64,000 nt of DNA, taken from Punctularia strigosozonata HHB-11173 SS5. Its lineage: Eukaryota; Basidiomycota; Agaricomycetes; Corticiales; Punctulariaceae. The stretch's first letter is position 1; each line of letters opens with the position of its first letter. Under the pieces are notes generated by a model. The model had not been told where the DNA came from, made no database searches, and saw only the letters and a list, made by a program, of their open reading frames with translations. A program made the position numbers and the translations under genes. Location: the NCBI RefSeq assembly GCF_000264995.1, contig NW_006767443.1, positions 454,612-518,611 on the forward strand, read 5' to 3'. Shown piece after piece: positions 48,272 to 60,500 of this stretch.

Positions 48272-51200
48272 GATGGTCGTAGAAGCGGAGAGTTAAGCTG
48301 GGGTGATAAGGGTGGTAGCACTGGAGGCGTTGGATGTGGTGGGAGTGGATGAGTGAACCGAGGTGAGTGGGCACCACAAATATCTTCGGTCATCGGGCTG
48401 GTTCCCGCCCGCCACCCCTTCCGCATCCGCCGGCCGGGGCCCCTGCCGTGAACGCAGACCTGCATACGTAATCAATGTATGCAGCTTGCAGCGCCACCCG
48501 ACCGCGCCAAGTTCCTCCTGTTTCCAGAGTAGCATGGCTCATTCTCGTCGATACGGGCACTCAGTCTCGTTGGTACCTGCTGCGCTCTATAGCTTTTGCC
48601 TACGGACTGCGCATCGCCAAATCGCCTGAGGACTGGGCCGGTGAATGGCCCGGGAAAGGCGCACAGTCACACCGCTTTGTTGGTAACGTACGGCCGGGCC
48701 AATAGCCATGGGACGCAATGCAGCCTCGAGGCCGCCGTGCGCACCGACGAGCACGCCGGAAAGGTGCCCAAAAACGGGAACGGCGGGCCCTCTCGAGAGG
48801 TCGACGGCGTGATCCTGGCGCCCCCGAGGGCGGCGCGTGGTGAACACGAGGCGCGCAAGACGCACCCTTTTCCTGATCCTCTCCCGCGGATCGTACGACT
48901 TTGCGCTGGGTGTTGGCCGGGCGGCGTCTCCGCCGTTTCCGAAGTGGATGCAGCACCTTGCCTTCGCCGTCTTCTTCAAACACCCCGCTTCGGCCCGGTA
49001 GGTGCGAGTACAGTCACATCGCCACTCTAACCGCGAACGCATTCGACGTCGATCCCGATGACCTGCGGCATCTGTTCATCGTGACTTGCATGGTCGGTAT
49101 TTTAACCACTTTCCGGATTCGTCGGTTGCCGATAGAAAGTCTCCGGAAATCGAACGCTCAGTCTTGTTGACCAGAAGTAGCATTGCTGAACGCACCGTAC
49201 CACCATCGAAGGCCAGGATGCTCCTATCCACCCATGGACGGTGTAGTCTTAAGCGGTCAAAGCGGGATCGGTGACGGGAAAAGTGTTATTTAGTGTCTCT
49301 GCCTTAAGATTGCTAATCGGGGAACTATGATGACATCTCACAGCTTATCGTCATGCAGAATACCCTAGTTTCCGACGCCGCGACTTCTTGTGATGACGTC
49401 GAAGCTGAGATGAACAAGATGGTGCGTTTGGCGATGCTCTTGCGAGGTGCGGTAAAAAAAACCCATTCGACGGATGAAAGATGTATAAGAAACCGTCTAA
49501 TCACGGGCGAATTATCCAGGGCAACAAGACGTGCCGGTTCGCGAGTGAGCGGGTCATCTTCGTTCGCAGATACGAAGGCCTCTTGCGAGCCCGCTTCGCG
49601 CTTACGGTGTATCCTCGACGTGTACTACCCGGAGATGTATGGTTGTCCGCAAGCACGGATGGGTGGACTTGAAGCGATCACATAGCACGGGCCATGGGAG
49701 AGGGAACCGAAGTTGTGACAACACAGGCAAAATTGCCAAACGGACTACCTGAAGATGGTATCTCCTGGCAGTGTTCAAGCTCGCGATACACCCGTGGGCC
49801 CGTGGATATGATCCACTCCAACTTAAGGGCAACAATAAGCAACGCCGGGGTCAAGAGTCCTCAACCATCCGATCTACCGGTGATAAACCAACGTCGCCTA
49901 GACAATGGCGCAGTGACCGTTGGACGTACTACGTAAGCCGCATCTTTATACATGCTAGGTTTGCGCCATACAATCTATTTGCGACAGCATGCTCTATTAT
50001 TCTGGCACGCAATACAACAAGAGCCTTTGATCTGGTCTCGACCTGCGTTGATGCGGACTCCGTTACTACGCGGAGGCGGAGCTACTGGTCCCCCAGTGCG
50101 GAGAGGAGCGGCGAACTCTGATATCGGCGCTTTGCGAGGCAAAGGCTATTCTGGATCGCATGATAAGATCGTCCGGAACTGGTCCACTTCCACAAAGGCG
50201 GCCATCTGTGCTTTTGGCAGTCGCAAATGTGCTCCTTACGGACACATGGCAAACTAAGTTTGCCGGGAGAGTCCCGGTTTATACGCCGTGTAAGTCCCAC
50301 CACGCCCCGAGCACAATCGTCGTTCTCCGAAATGTCATTCCTGCTAAATCGAAGCGCCGCCGGCAGCGACGGTCCTAATAAGAGCTCTGTTCCGGTCTTG
50401 TATTCCGCGTCGGCACCTAACCTAAAGAGTCTTGAGAGAAGGTACGCTAGCTATAGAAACCGCGGGTGACAACGTATTCTGACCCAACTGCTAGCATGGA
50501 ACAATATTGTTGTGCCGATATTCGTGGCAATTTCACAGCGATTGCTCAGTGCCGCGATCATCTCCGCGAATAGCTCCAGACTCATGATTTCACTCCCGGA
50601 TCATTTGACACAATCAAATTCTGCAAGATTATGACCAGTGACAAAAAGACCGGCGTCTCATGGAAGACCATGTATACTCACCGGAGGCACTGACGTCGCG
50701 CGGAACCGTGTCCGTACCAACGATTCAGTACCGGTTTGCTCTTGTTCCGCGAACGCCGAGGCCTTTGAATACGCATTCGACGCTTCCCATTGTCTCTGAA
50801 AGTAGCTGAAACTCAACGTCGTGGCACATCCCGCCGTGAATTTGGACCCATATAGCGTTCCAAAGCCCGATCAACTGCACCCACTGTCGCGATTCGGCGC
50901 TGAGTGCGAACGTGAGAGGCCGAGGAGACGCACCAGGGGGGGCTTCGATCAGACCCAGCGCAGCGCTTATAGCTACTTCGTCCATGCGCTTCAATCGTCC
51001 ATGTAAGGCGTAAAGTCAGACGCCACCGAGTGGCGGCGGCCTCTCTCCAGGACTCGGCGGCAATGATGCAATTGAGCCGCAATACGGTCCGAGCCCTCGC
51101 ACGGATAGCCCCATACTCGTGCACGGGGGGGGAAGGCGAATATATGAACGCGTCAAAGCCCATCGATCTTATCTGACTTCTACCGACTTCGCCGGAATCT

Positions 51201-51565
51201 AAACATGGACTTCGTCTTCTTGCAAGTACAAAAGGCGCTTCTACAAATGTCCGAATCCTCTCATAGCAGGTCATAGCAGAAGAAGGGGGGGGAGGTGCCA
51301 GAAACATCCGTTAGCCCCCTCGGCAGCGATAATTTCCAACGGAATTTACTAAGTATGGAACGACGCGAAGTGCGAATAGGGATAGAAATACACATAAGAC
51401 GATAGCCTGGCGGACAGAAGATCGAAGAGGTGGGGGGAGCAGGCGAATAGACAAGTACGACATTGGGAAGCGTGAGCAACGTTTAGCGGGAGGAGGTACC
51501 GGGCATGGGAGGAACGGAAGGCGGCCTCCGCAAATAGCAACAAAAAACTGATTTCAGCCTTCGGA
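48272..51565. other. 3.3-kb region without a supported gene
   Basis: Open frames are scattered on both strands. The longest overlap each other at 48587-49042 and look like chance in GC-rich DNA. A minus-strand pair at 51307-50813 and 50994-50725 has protein-like runs (RTVLRLNCIIAAESWREAAA; WVQLIGLWNAIWVQIHGGM), but no family and no closed splice pattern. A plus-strand frame of 80 codons lies at 49694-49936. I see no inverted repeats, LTRs or tandem repeats. It may be old decayed sequence. Confidence 0.4.
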
Positions 51566-53009
51566 TCACGGACGACCGGTAGAAAACGCGTACATCCTTA
51601 CGCCCTGGCACACCCACAGGCGGTCAGCATATAGGAACACGACCCGACGCGACCGTACTGACTTGGCGGATGAGGTACTGCGTGAGCGGCGTCGTAGCTG
51701 CGAAGGAGAAAGAGGGTCAGGGTCGGACGAAAGAGGCGGACTAATCCGGGCTGACACGCACGGGGCGCGACGTAATTGTCTCGGGACAGCACGTCGAAGG
51801 TGCGCGTGCGGGCGTGTGCGAGCACGTTCCCGGGCCTGCCGACCGCGACGACGCCCGGAGGGCCGAATCTGACGCATGTAGGCTTCAGCCGCGTGCGGAG
51901 TGCAGGGGCACACGGTCGCCCCCCCTCCCTCCCAACCTTCTGCCGAGGAAGCGGAGGGGAGGGGAGTAACAGCGAGGATGGACCGACCTCGCGACGCTCA
52001 TGAGCGTGACTCCGAGCTGGTAGCTCCCGCGCTCGCGGACGCTGACGTCAGGGAAGAGGAAGAAGATGCCGTGCTTGCCCTGGAGGTCGCGCAGGCGGTG
52101 CGGGGACGAGACGAGGTTGCCGTACAGGAGGCGTTCGCCGCCGGGTCCGGGCGTCGTATCCAGCTGCCGGCTTCCGTCTGCGGAGAAGATCGAAAGGTGC
52201 GCGACGAGGAACGGGATCTCCGCTTCACTGTACCGCATGCAGAAACAAGGTCGGTCGACCTGGTAACGGGCTTGCGAGAACGAGATCGCGCGAAAGCGGG
52301 TACTCACTCGTCAATGGGATTGCCCGTGTTGTCCCGGACGATGAGCTGGACCACCGGCGGCGGAGCGAGCGGCAAGCGCGAGAGGCTCGAGGGCCCAAAC
52401 TCGGCAGCCTTTTGAGGATGCTGAACGACCTGCAAATAATAATGCCTGGTCCATCTATAAGCGTCGTAGCGGGCCAGAAAGAGCGGGCAAGATAGCTCAC
52501 TTTCCGCCCGTCGAACCCTTGCGAGGGCTTGCGTGCACCCTTGCGCTAGGCGAAGAACCCGGCTGCGAAGAGCTGCCAGCGTAGCGAGACCGGGTTGGAG
52601 AAAGCGTACTCAGGGTCGGCGAAGACGTCTCACTGCCGCTGACGAGAAAACCTATCGAATGCTTTTCGCGCGTCGGGGAGTGCTGGACGGGTGTCCGAGC
52701 CTCATGCTGCGCGACCATGATCGGGGCAGGTCGACCCTCGTTGCTCACCGAATACGGTGAGATCATTGACATCTGTGTTGGGTCAGTGGACGCGTTATGG
52801 AACACGGAGGGGTCCTGTGGGGTGCTCAGCGACGAGGTGAACAGGACGCACGGCGCGCTCACATGAAGGTGATACGTCCGTGGAATCGACGGGGCACTTG
52901 GGGTATCGGTCGATGGAACGGGCAAGTGCCCGGCGTTCTGACTATTGGCCCCATCAGCGTCGGTGTCGGCGACGAGGGGGATAGCGACGGTCCGAAGAAA
53001 CGAGGGCAT
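51566..53009 (-). CDS. Velvet-domain transcription regulator
   Basis: Fungal regulator linking development and secondary metabolism; the velvet fold is NF-kappaB-like and binds DNA as a dimer. Six exons (53009-52501, 52454-52308, 52227-51988, 51868-51762, 51697-51663, 51604-51566) join in frame to 358 residues. The first 170 residues are Ser/Pro/Thr-rich and disordered. The velvet domain follows: RHYYLQVVQHPQKAAEFG, LPLAPPPVVQLIVRDNTG, EIPFLVAHLSIFSADGS, then LVSSPHRLRDLQGKHGIFFL. FPDVSVRERGSYQLGVTLMS and ARTRTFDVLSRDNYVAP complete it. The end reads TPLTQYLIRQGVRMYAF, the usual velvet C-terminal edge. Subfamily (VosA, VelB or VelC-like) was not decided. No NLS was obvious. Confidence 0.88.
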
Positions 53010-53469
53010 CGGAGTGTGGGCGGGGGTTCCGTCCGCGAGAATGGGTCTGCCTTCAAGGCTTAGAAAGCCTTGAAACTGCGCCTGAGAAGACCCTCGCAGC
53101 GGATAGAGTCCGTGTCACCACCCCTGGAAGGCTCATATACTATTTTTCGCCCCGACGTAAACGAGGCGCCAAGGTTTGGGTATTTGATAGGCCTGATGTC
53201 GTCCGTCTCTCGATATGATTTGATGACGAACCTTGCATCGCACGGATCCGCCGAGCTGGTCGCAGAAGAAGCACGCACGCAGACGACGCGGAGAACGAGA
53301 AGGACACGGAGGGAGGGGAGAGCAGCTGAATGCGATTCGGAGCAGAAAACTCTGAAGATTATACAGGAATTAACGTGTAAGAACAGCGATGCGAAATAAC
53401 GTGGGGTGATGGGGAGTGACAGCGCGAGCGGACGACTCAATAGAGCAAGACGAGCGAACGAAATGTAGA
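53010..53469. other. Velvet upstream region
   Basis: 460 bp between the velvet start and the TIM23 stop on the same strand. No coding signal seen. Confidence 0.5.
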
Positions 53470-54397
53470 TCAGATTCTCGTCTTGATGTAACTCCATATC
53501 CCTGCACCGGCGGACACCATCGTCGCGGCTGCCAGGGCCGGTTTGACTCCGGCTTTGGGTCGGAAGAGACGTATAAGCGAAGCTACCCAAGAGCGGAACG
53601 TTTGAGCGTGACATACCGGTACACTTGTAAAGCGCGCCGGTGAACGCGCCGGCGGACATACTGCCCAAAGTGTCGTGCTTTCCTCGCAAGCCATCGATCG
53701 AAGAGTTTATCGCGTTGTACGTGAGGGCTGAAATGGGGGAGGTTAGAGGCCAGACGAAAGACAATAAGGGCTGCCGGATCCGGACGAGACTGACCAAGAA
53801 CGCCGGCAGAGTTGCCTATGAAGGTTCCTCTTCGGGTAACGGAATTGAGAATGCTGTTGAGCCGCAATCGCGCGTTGGACACGGCCAGCGGGCGACGTGC
53901 GCCTTCGCGGATGCCCCACGCACCACCGAGGGCGAGGCCTGTGCGCAGGAGTGTCAGCGCGTGACGAGCGGGAGACAATAAGGCGCCAGATAAGGTGAGA
54001 GATCGGGATTGGGCTGGGGTGACAGACCGGACCCGGTATCATGATGGAAGGGGGGGGTGGCGAGAAGGAGGGAGGGCGAGCACTCACCACTCAGGTACAT
54101 GGTGCCCGTGCCGTAGCAGAGGTCGTCACTCCAGCCGCGGGAGGGAATCGCGGTTCCTGCGCCGGGCAGATCGTTCGTCTTCTCGTCGTCGAGCACGAGG
54201 TAGTCGAGCTTGTCGCTGAGGCCGGCGAGCGGGTGCAGTCTGGCGGGGTCGAAGGCGCCCTGGAGGAGGTCCGAGGCGGTGACGGCCTCGTCCGGCGCGC
54301 CGGGGACGCCGTCTGGCCGGGCGAACGTCGCAGAGCGCAGGTATTCCGCGGGGTCCTGGGACGAGGAAGAGGCGCTGTGAGAGTCTTGGCCGGACAT
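53470..54397 (-). CDS. TIM23: TIM23, mitochondrial inner-membrane presequence translocase
   Basis: Channel subunit of the TIM23 complex that imports presequence proteins. Four exons (54397-54088, 53938-53795, 53727-53617, 53552-53470) give 215 residues, the usual size. The intermembrane-space N-terminal part has FDPARLHPLAGLSDKLDYLV, then a conserved LPSRGWSDDLCYGTGTMYL-like block (IPSRGWSDDLCYGTGTMYLS). Four glycine-rich membrane segments follow: GLALGGAWGIREGARR, LNSVTRRGTFIGNSAGV-type RRGTFIGNSAGVLAL, YNAINSSIDGLRGKHD with LGSMSAGAFTGALYKCT, and ATMVSAGAGIWSYIKTR. I chose the ATG at 54397; one at 54490 is in frame. Head-to-head with the TPR gene. Confidence 0.9.
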
Positions 54398-54599
54398 CGT
54401 CGTCGGTGGCGGGGATATCGAGGGCGGCGTCAAAGGGCTCGCTGCGAACGATGACCGAGCCCGGGTCCAGCGCTTGCGGGCTGGCGACAAATTTTCAGAC
54501 TCCGCGGCGGTGGGCGGGGTCGGGGCGTCGGAGCGTGACCTGCGCCTGCGACGCGTCCGTCCAGCCCGGTTCCCTTCGTCTCCCCGAAAACAAAAAGCG
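54398..54599. promoter_or_regulatory. Shared promoter, TIM23 / mitochondrial TPR protein
   Basis: 202 bp between divergent ATGs of two predicted mitochondrial proteins. The sequence is GC-rich without a TATA box, as is common for housekeeping genes. Confidence 0.55.
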
Positions 54600-55960
54600 A
54601 TGGCCTTGCCAATCTCCCGGTCAACAATAAACGCGGCGTGTGCGCGAGCGCACGCCTTGCGCTCGTTTAGCCGCTATCACCACTTCGCATCAGTCGGTGC
54701 GCTCGCCCGACGGCGCGCCCATCCCGAGACGACTCGATGCCAGCGACGTGGGTCCGGACCCGCCCGACAGCGGCGCATACATCGGGACTTAATTGGATCT
54801 GTTTGGAATAGGATGGGCTACCTCGACGACGCCGCACTCGACCGCGAACGATCCGGCCGAGACGGAAGCGCTGCAGTGCCTCGAACAGGGCACAGCGAAG
54901 CTCGAGGAGGGTGACGTGCAGGCGGCCAAGGAACTTTACAAGCGCAGCGTCGAGATCAAACGTACCGTTATCGCCGCTCGTCCACCGCTGCATCTGCGCT
55001 AACGTAGCCACCGATACCCCTGGCGCAGGCAATGCAAGGTACGTCTGCACGCACGTCGAGTCACCGGTGGGGAGCACCCTTGTGACGGCCAGGTACACAC
55101 CTACAGCTCCCTCTTCAATCTCGGCGTGACACATTACCACCTCAAAGAGTACGACGACGCCATTTCTGCGTGGAAAGAGTCCATCGCGCTCCAACCATCA
55201 AGCCCGGACGCCCACACCAGTACGCCCACCGCCGCCTCTTCCATCTCCCGCCGCGGCATTCTCTTTGACTCCTGCTGACCAACCGCCGACAGATCTCGCC
55301 AGCGCGTACATCATCTCCCCCGTCGCACGCCCGGACCTCGCGCTACACCACCTCCAGTACGTCCCCTCCCCGCTCTTTTTGTGTAGCGAGAGTCTCGGAG
55401 CGCACCGCTGAGGCTTCCCTCCGACTTTGCATCCGACAGTATCGCGACTTCCCTCGCGCCTGAGGATCCCGAAATTGCGGTGCGTTCATGGCTATATGCG
55501 CTCAAGCTCCGTTCCTTACTCATTGGGTTTTGGCGCCCTCGCGGATCCAGTTCAACTACGCCGCCGTTCTGGAAGCATGTGAGGATTTCCCAAGCCCCGG
55601 GTCATCGCCCGCCTAGGACGAACGGCGCTGATATATGCCCTCAGGTGGCCGCCTGGAAGAGGCTCTAGAACAGTACAAGCGCAGTAAAGACAAGTACGTT
55701 ATATACCATATTCTACAAACTTCCCGCTGCGACGATTAACGTTCCCTATTCTTTTTTTGGCGCTCAGCGGCGTCGAACGCGCAGCCATGCACATCCGCAA
55801 CGTAAGCCACTTTCCGCCGGATATTTCCGCCCGCCCGCGCGCCCATCGGCTGACTCGAAGTCCCCCCCCCCCCGTGCAGGTGAGCGCTAAGATCCTGGGA
55901 TCGAAGATGAAAGAAGCCGAGAGCGCCGGGGGCGAGAAGCCCGGCTCGGACTCACAGTGA
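54600..55960 (+). CDS. Mitochondrial TPR-repeat protein
   Basis: Probably a mitochondrial helper protein with tetratricopeptide repeats; partner unknown. Exon 1 (54600-54696) encodes an Arg/Ala/Ser-rich presequence-like N-terminus (MALPISRSTINAACARAHAL, then RSFSRYHHFASVG). Exon 2 starts at 54812. TPR-type helices follow: EALQCLEQGTAKLEEGDVQ and ELYKRSVEIKR; FNLGVTHYHLKEYDDAISAW with ESIALQPSSPDAHT; ARPDLALHHL; LAPEDPEIAFNYAAVLEA; GRLEEALEQYKRSKDNGVE. It ends VSAKILGSKMKEAES before the stop at 55958. The joins at about 54975-55095 are not resolved and may include a micro-exon. One intron carries a run of 14 C. No family beyond TPR recognised. Confidence 0.7.
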
Positions 55961-57033
55961 GGCAGCGGCCAAGGCGACGCCGTCCCCCGCGCGCTGCGCG
56001 CACCGTCGCTTTGGTGGCGGCGGGAAGAGCTTTGACGGCTAGGCGGCGCTTCTCTTCCCTCGGCGTGCGTCCACCGCGTCGAGCGTTGTTATTGTCTGGC
56101 GCGCTCGTTCTCGGGACACACGCGCCGCGGACTTTGCCGGTGCGAAGGTCGTTAGTATGAGCGTCAGGCGTTCGAAGGACCGTGATCTTCTTCCTCATTC
56201 GATGGCTGTGGAGGACTTCGCGTACTATCTGGAGTACGTACTTCTCGATGCTGCGGAGTGTGCATCCCCCCCGCCGCGAGATGCGTATGACGTGGGGTTA
56301 TGCATAGATAATCAGGATCGAAAACACGTCTCTCCGCGTTTGATCCTCTCGAAAAACTCACGCTAAGGAAAACGACGCAGCTATCGCCGACCCTGGCATT
56401 CGTCCGTTTGCTTATTGTCTTGTCGTAAACGGGTGGGCATTCACAAAAATGTCGGAGACCGGCGATGGCACATGCTTGAGACACCGCCCGGGGGTCGCGG
56501 GACGACGAGGCCCGCCTGGGCTGCAATATCATCGCGCTTCGAGCCCTTGTTCATTATGAAGCGCGGATCGCCGGTATACGCCTCGGTGATCCCGAGACTT
56601 CCAGCTAGCCCCATCAACAGTAAATTGCAAGTTCCGGCCGTTCAGTGCGCAATTCGACGGCGACATCGCGCCCATGTACCCGGTTCTCGTCCTTCTGCGA
56701 TGCTTAAACTATAAAACTAGCAGCGTATATCACATGTGCTATACTGTAAGACGGCTGAGTCGTGACATGCATGACTTCTGCTTAGGATAACTTATTGTTT
56801 GCCGCATGATCCTGCGAGCGACATAAATATGAAGATCATCACAGCTTGAAGAATGCGTACGGCGCTCTGTATTGGTCTAAGCTGTGGTAAAGGGGATGCG
56901 TCGTTTGTTCGCTAATTCATTCTTCACTCCGTTCTCGTTGTATAACAGTGCATCACATTGCATACCATGTTGTCGGGGCAGGAGATGTGTAATGGAATCC
57001 ATTCAACCATCTAACAGTAGCAACGCCGGCTCC
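55961..57033. other. Intergenic, no gene seen
   Basis: 1.07 kb between two convergent genes. The first 200 bp are GC-rich, the last 300 bp AT-rich, as expected for the P450-B 3' UTR. Open frames are short. Confidence 0.45.
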
Positions 57034-59480
57034 TTATCCGCATTCCCGTCTCTTGCGCAGGCAGACATTAGCCTTGGGGTCCGCGATACAATTCACCGCC
57101 AAGTAAGAGTTCGGTGGTCGGATGTGAGACTCGTTCTCGAGTTGCACGTCGTAATACATGACGATATGAGCAAGTATCATCTTCAGCTCGTTTGCTGCGA
57201 AGAAACGACCGGGGCTGTATCACTGTTTAGCTTTGTGGTACCATAGATTATACCAAGAGATTTACCACGCATGTTTGCCGTGTCCGAAGGTTAGGAACTG
57301 CGCAGGCGAAAAGACGGGTTAGCTTGATCGGTGATGGACTGCGCACACGCTTGGCATACCTCCGGGGATGTATTAACAAATTGATGCTTTGCGCTTTCGC
57401 TGCCTTCTCTCATATCAGAAAAGCGCCATGGTTTGAAGGTGAGAGGATCCTCGTAAATCACTGAATCTTCATGCGTAGCAGTCGTGGGTGCGGCTAGCGA
57501 TGTTCCTTTGGGTATAAAGGTGCCGTCGGAGAACGTGTAGTCTTTCAGCGTCATGCGCAGCAAACTGACTAATGATTAATGATACGTCACAAGCGTTAGA
57601 AGTGTTACTGTCAGGACTAGTTTGATACTTACTTCCGCTCAATGCATTGACCCGACTTGACTCTATTCACAATACACCCCTGAGCTAACATCGAGGCGGT
57701 TTCCGTCCTCACAGCCCTTACCTTTGATGAAACTGTCTATCTTGTGCATCTTGGTCATGGCGACCTGAACATGAAGGTTCAATATGTGCGCCCTATCTCT
57801 TCTTGCTCATATGACATCATCTTAGTCCATCCCTGTTCGGCTATCACGCGCTCAACCTCCTCGCGAAGAGGTTGCAGCCATAGCTCCGGATTCGTGGCCA
57901 GATTGTAGATGACATGCGTCATGATCTGATAGCACAAAACGTCAGTAAATTATCGTCAGGCGCTGAGTACGGTGCTTACAAGAGTAGAGGTGTGGATAGC
58001 TGAACCAATTCGAGGTCAGCTTAAGATTATTACATCCAAAACAGGAGGTCAAAACCTCCGAAGTTCAGGTGCAGAATCCTTCGGGCCATGTCGTCGAGGC
58101 TGCGAGGTGGTCCCTCGGCCCCGTCCATCATCCACGTCAGAAAATCGTTCTGTATGACCGGCGTGAATACATATTAAACCCCGTAGGAGCACGGAATTTC
58201 ACAGGTTTGTCAGGGTAGTCGATTCCGTGTTGTTCATACTGGCGTTGACGCTCCTCTACAAGAGGTTGTAGATAAACTGAAGCCTCTCTCGCGGTGATGT
58301 CCACATTGAGTAACAAAGGGGCAAGCAACCTTCGTTACCTCCATCAGACCTTGTCCCTATATCGAACACGTGAGATAAGCAATGCACGTACGGCTTCAGC
58401 GGGCGGGGTATCAGCAACGAGCGGTCCGAAGCAACCTGATTCCCCATTGCCAAACGCATGTTCAAGTTTTGCCATCCGATGTCCCTACCTATATCGATTA
58501 TCAGCAAAAGGATGACAAAAAATCAAGTCGCAACCTACACAGAGGTTGTCCGACAAAAATTATGTTGCTGGTGCGGCACTGCGTAACATATCAGAATGTT
58601 GTTGAAAAGCAGAGTGAGGATCAGGATGCTCACTACAACCGTCCTCATGGCGTCCATGGCAGGAAACACGACCCATTCTGAGCAGATGATTAATCAAGGT
58701 CTGGGCGAAGCACTGCAAGCGAGCTTACCGTCATCTTTCTCTGGGACCAATTCCTTGAAGGCGACCAGAACTTCTTCGCGAACGTCGTCGAACAACGACC
58801 CAAGATTCTTGGTCAGCTTGGACGGAATCTGTGTTTGATCATTCAGACATCCACTGGCATCGCCCCCATTTACTCGCCCGGCTCACTCACAAGGTGAAGG
58901 TGGTACGGGTTATCGATGAGATCGCTGCCGAAGATGAATTTTTGGGCGAAGTACTGTCGGTTTTTCAGTGTCATTCCAGACAATTTGTGGATTTCAAAAC
59001 GCACGTCGTTAACGAAATCCGTGAAGGACATCGTATCGTCCGGCAGCCGGCGCATTTCTTCCGCCATGGGACCGCTGACCACCACCAACCACCTATCCCA
59101 AAGTGCGACCTTGTAAAAGCCACCCTTGTGCTGTCGCGCAGACCGCGGAGGAACGCAATGACAGGCTGTGGTCAAATGCGCGAGACCGGGAACACTCAGT
59201 ACTCACCTTCGCATATCCTTCGGCGAGGACATCCTTCCCTCTTCCAAAGAAGCGAACCGCGTCAATATAGGACAGAAGCAGATTGTTGTAGCCTATCGTC
59301 GGTATCGGCGCCAGCTATGAATCAAAAAAGGACATCCGCTCAGCATCTCCTTCCAGGCGACACGCAGAGTGTCACATGCCCGAACGCAGCGCTCACACCG
59401 GAGAAGGTACGGAATGCGAGCCTGTAGATTATAAAAGCCACGGTCGCGCTGCCAGCAACTAGCACGAAGATGTTACCCAT
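57034..59480 (-). CDS. Cytochrome P450-B, paralogue of P450-A
   Basis: Haem monooxygenase, same subfamily as P450-A. It starts at the ATG at 59480 (MGNIFVLVAGSATVAFIIYR). Exons correspond one to one with P450-A: YIDAVRFFGRGKDVLAEGYA, GGFYKVALWDRWLVVVSGPM, FGSDLIDNPYHLHL, DIGWQNLNMRLAMGNQ, and TAREASVYLQPLVEERQRQY. WMMDGAEGPPRSLDDMARR, the ExxR region after HKIDSFIK, DYTFSDGTFIPKGTSLAAP and GHGKHACPGRFFAANELKM follow. As in P450-A, the haem Cys codon is split by an intron. Stop at 57034. All conserved motifs are intact, so it looks functional. One intron, near 58960, is 51 nt with no stop, so its retention would keep the frame. Confidence 0.88.
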
Positions 59481-59560
59481 GACAGTGTCTTGACAATATC
59501 TTAACATGGAGCGAGCAATGGGGAAAAGCAAGCTTGCCAAACGTCGGTGATTTCGAAGTC

Positions 59561-59567
59561 TCTTATA
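59561..59567 (-). promoter_or_regulatory. TATA box of P450-B
   Basis: TATAAGA on the minus strand, about 81 bp upstream of the ATG, at the same place and in the same sequence context as in P450-A (35044-35050). Confidence 0.6.
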
Positions 59568-60500
59568 GCATCGAGGAAGTGTCCGCAATAGTCTATCGTG
59601 AAGCGCCTTTTGCCACCGGCCTGCACTGGCGGTGTGAATCGGTGCGGTACCGGAGTTGGTCCTGTCACCCGCTAAGGAGCCGGTAGAGAGCGAGCCCTCC
59701 ATTGAGAGCCCGGCATCCGAGGAAGATCACGTTCGTCCATAGTACGATTGTAGACGAGCTCCGTATGGCAGATTATGCGGTGTCGTTCGAGTTGCACGAG
59801 AAAAATGGAAGGCTGAAATGATTTCGATGCCAGGTCCGTCGACCAGTTACCTACGCATGTGTGCATGTCTGACCAGTATCATGTGCAGCACCTAGCATGA
59901 GTCGTCCGTGAGGCGCGGACACGAAGAAGCATCAGAACGCTGAGCATGATTCCGGCGTAGGAAAAGCGGATATACTTGTGCTGCAAAGTGGGTCGGCATC
60001 CGTACTGATTCTTCGATTACCATTTCGCGCGGACAGATGTGATGGCTATGCCAATTCGACGATGACTATGCCTTCGTTCATCCGATCTTCTCGCAGACCT
60101 TGCCAAGACACCATCACTGAAGACGGCATTCAACGTTTAATGGCGCCGGCGCCGTAGGGTCATGTGCGATATCCATAACCTTTGGATAAAATAACGCACT
60201 GAGTCGAGCTATATTGTAGTGAAAAGGGATTGAGCAGCATAATCTAGAACAGGAACGTCTGTGCAACGTGAGCTTGTGAGGGGTGATACAAAGCCTCGAA
60301 AAACGCACTTTGATGGAATCGTGGCTTTTACAGCGGCGCAGAAAGCGAGTCAAATCGTGGATGTGTACGCGTGTACGCGTCATAACATCGGACCTCGCAC
60401 CGGCATCGCAATCCAAAAAGAATCGAGTAAGCAGAGGAACCCATGGTATCCTGGTGATTCAGAGAAGACGTCGTCTAAACACGGGCATGATGCTGGCACA
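59568..60500. other. Intergenic between P450-B and Vms1
   Basis: The part next to P450-B resembles the P450-A upstream region for about 150 bp. The rest shows no gene I can support. The Vms1 3' UTR would lie at its right end. Confidence 0.45.

Noticed and set aside
48587-49042. Overlapping 144- and 151-codon frames on opposite strands
   Set aside because: Both look like chance in GC-rich sequence: no similarity, no splice partners and odd composition.
52225-52500. Alternative frame through velvet exon 2
   Set aside because: It results from ignoring the 46-nt intron. The spliced frame gives a clean velvet domain with an exon total divisible by three.
54793-55002. Non-ATG (TTG) start for the TPR protein
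   Set aside because: A spliced upstream exon with an ATG and a presequence explains the frame better in a eukaryote.
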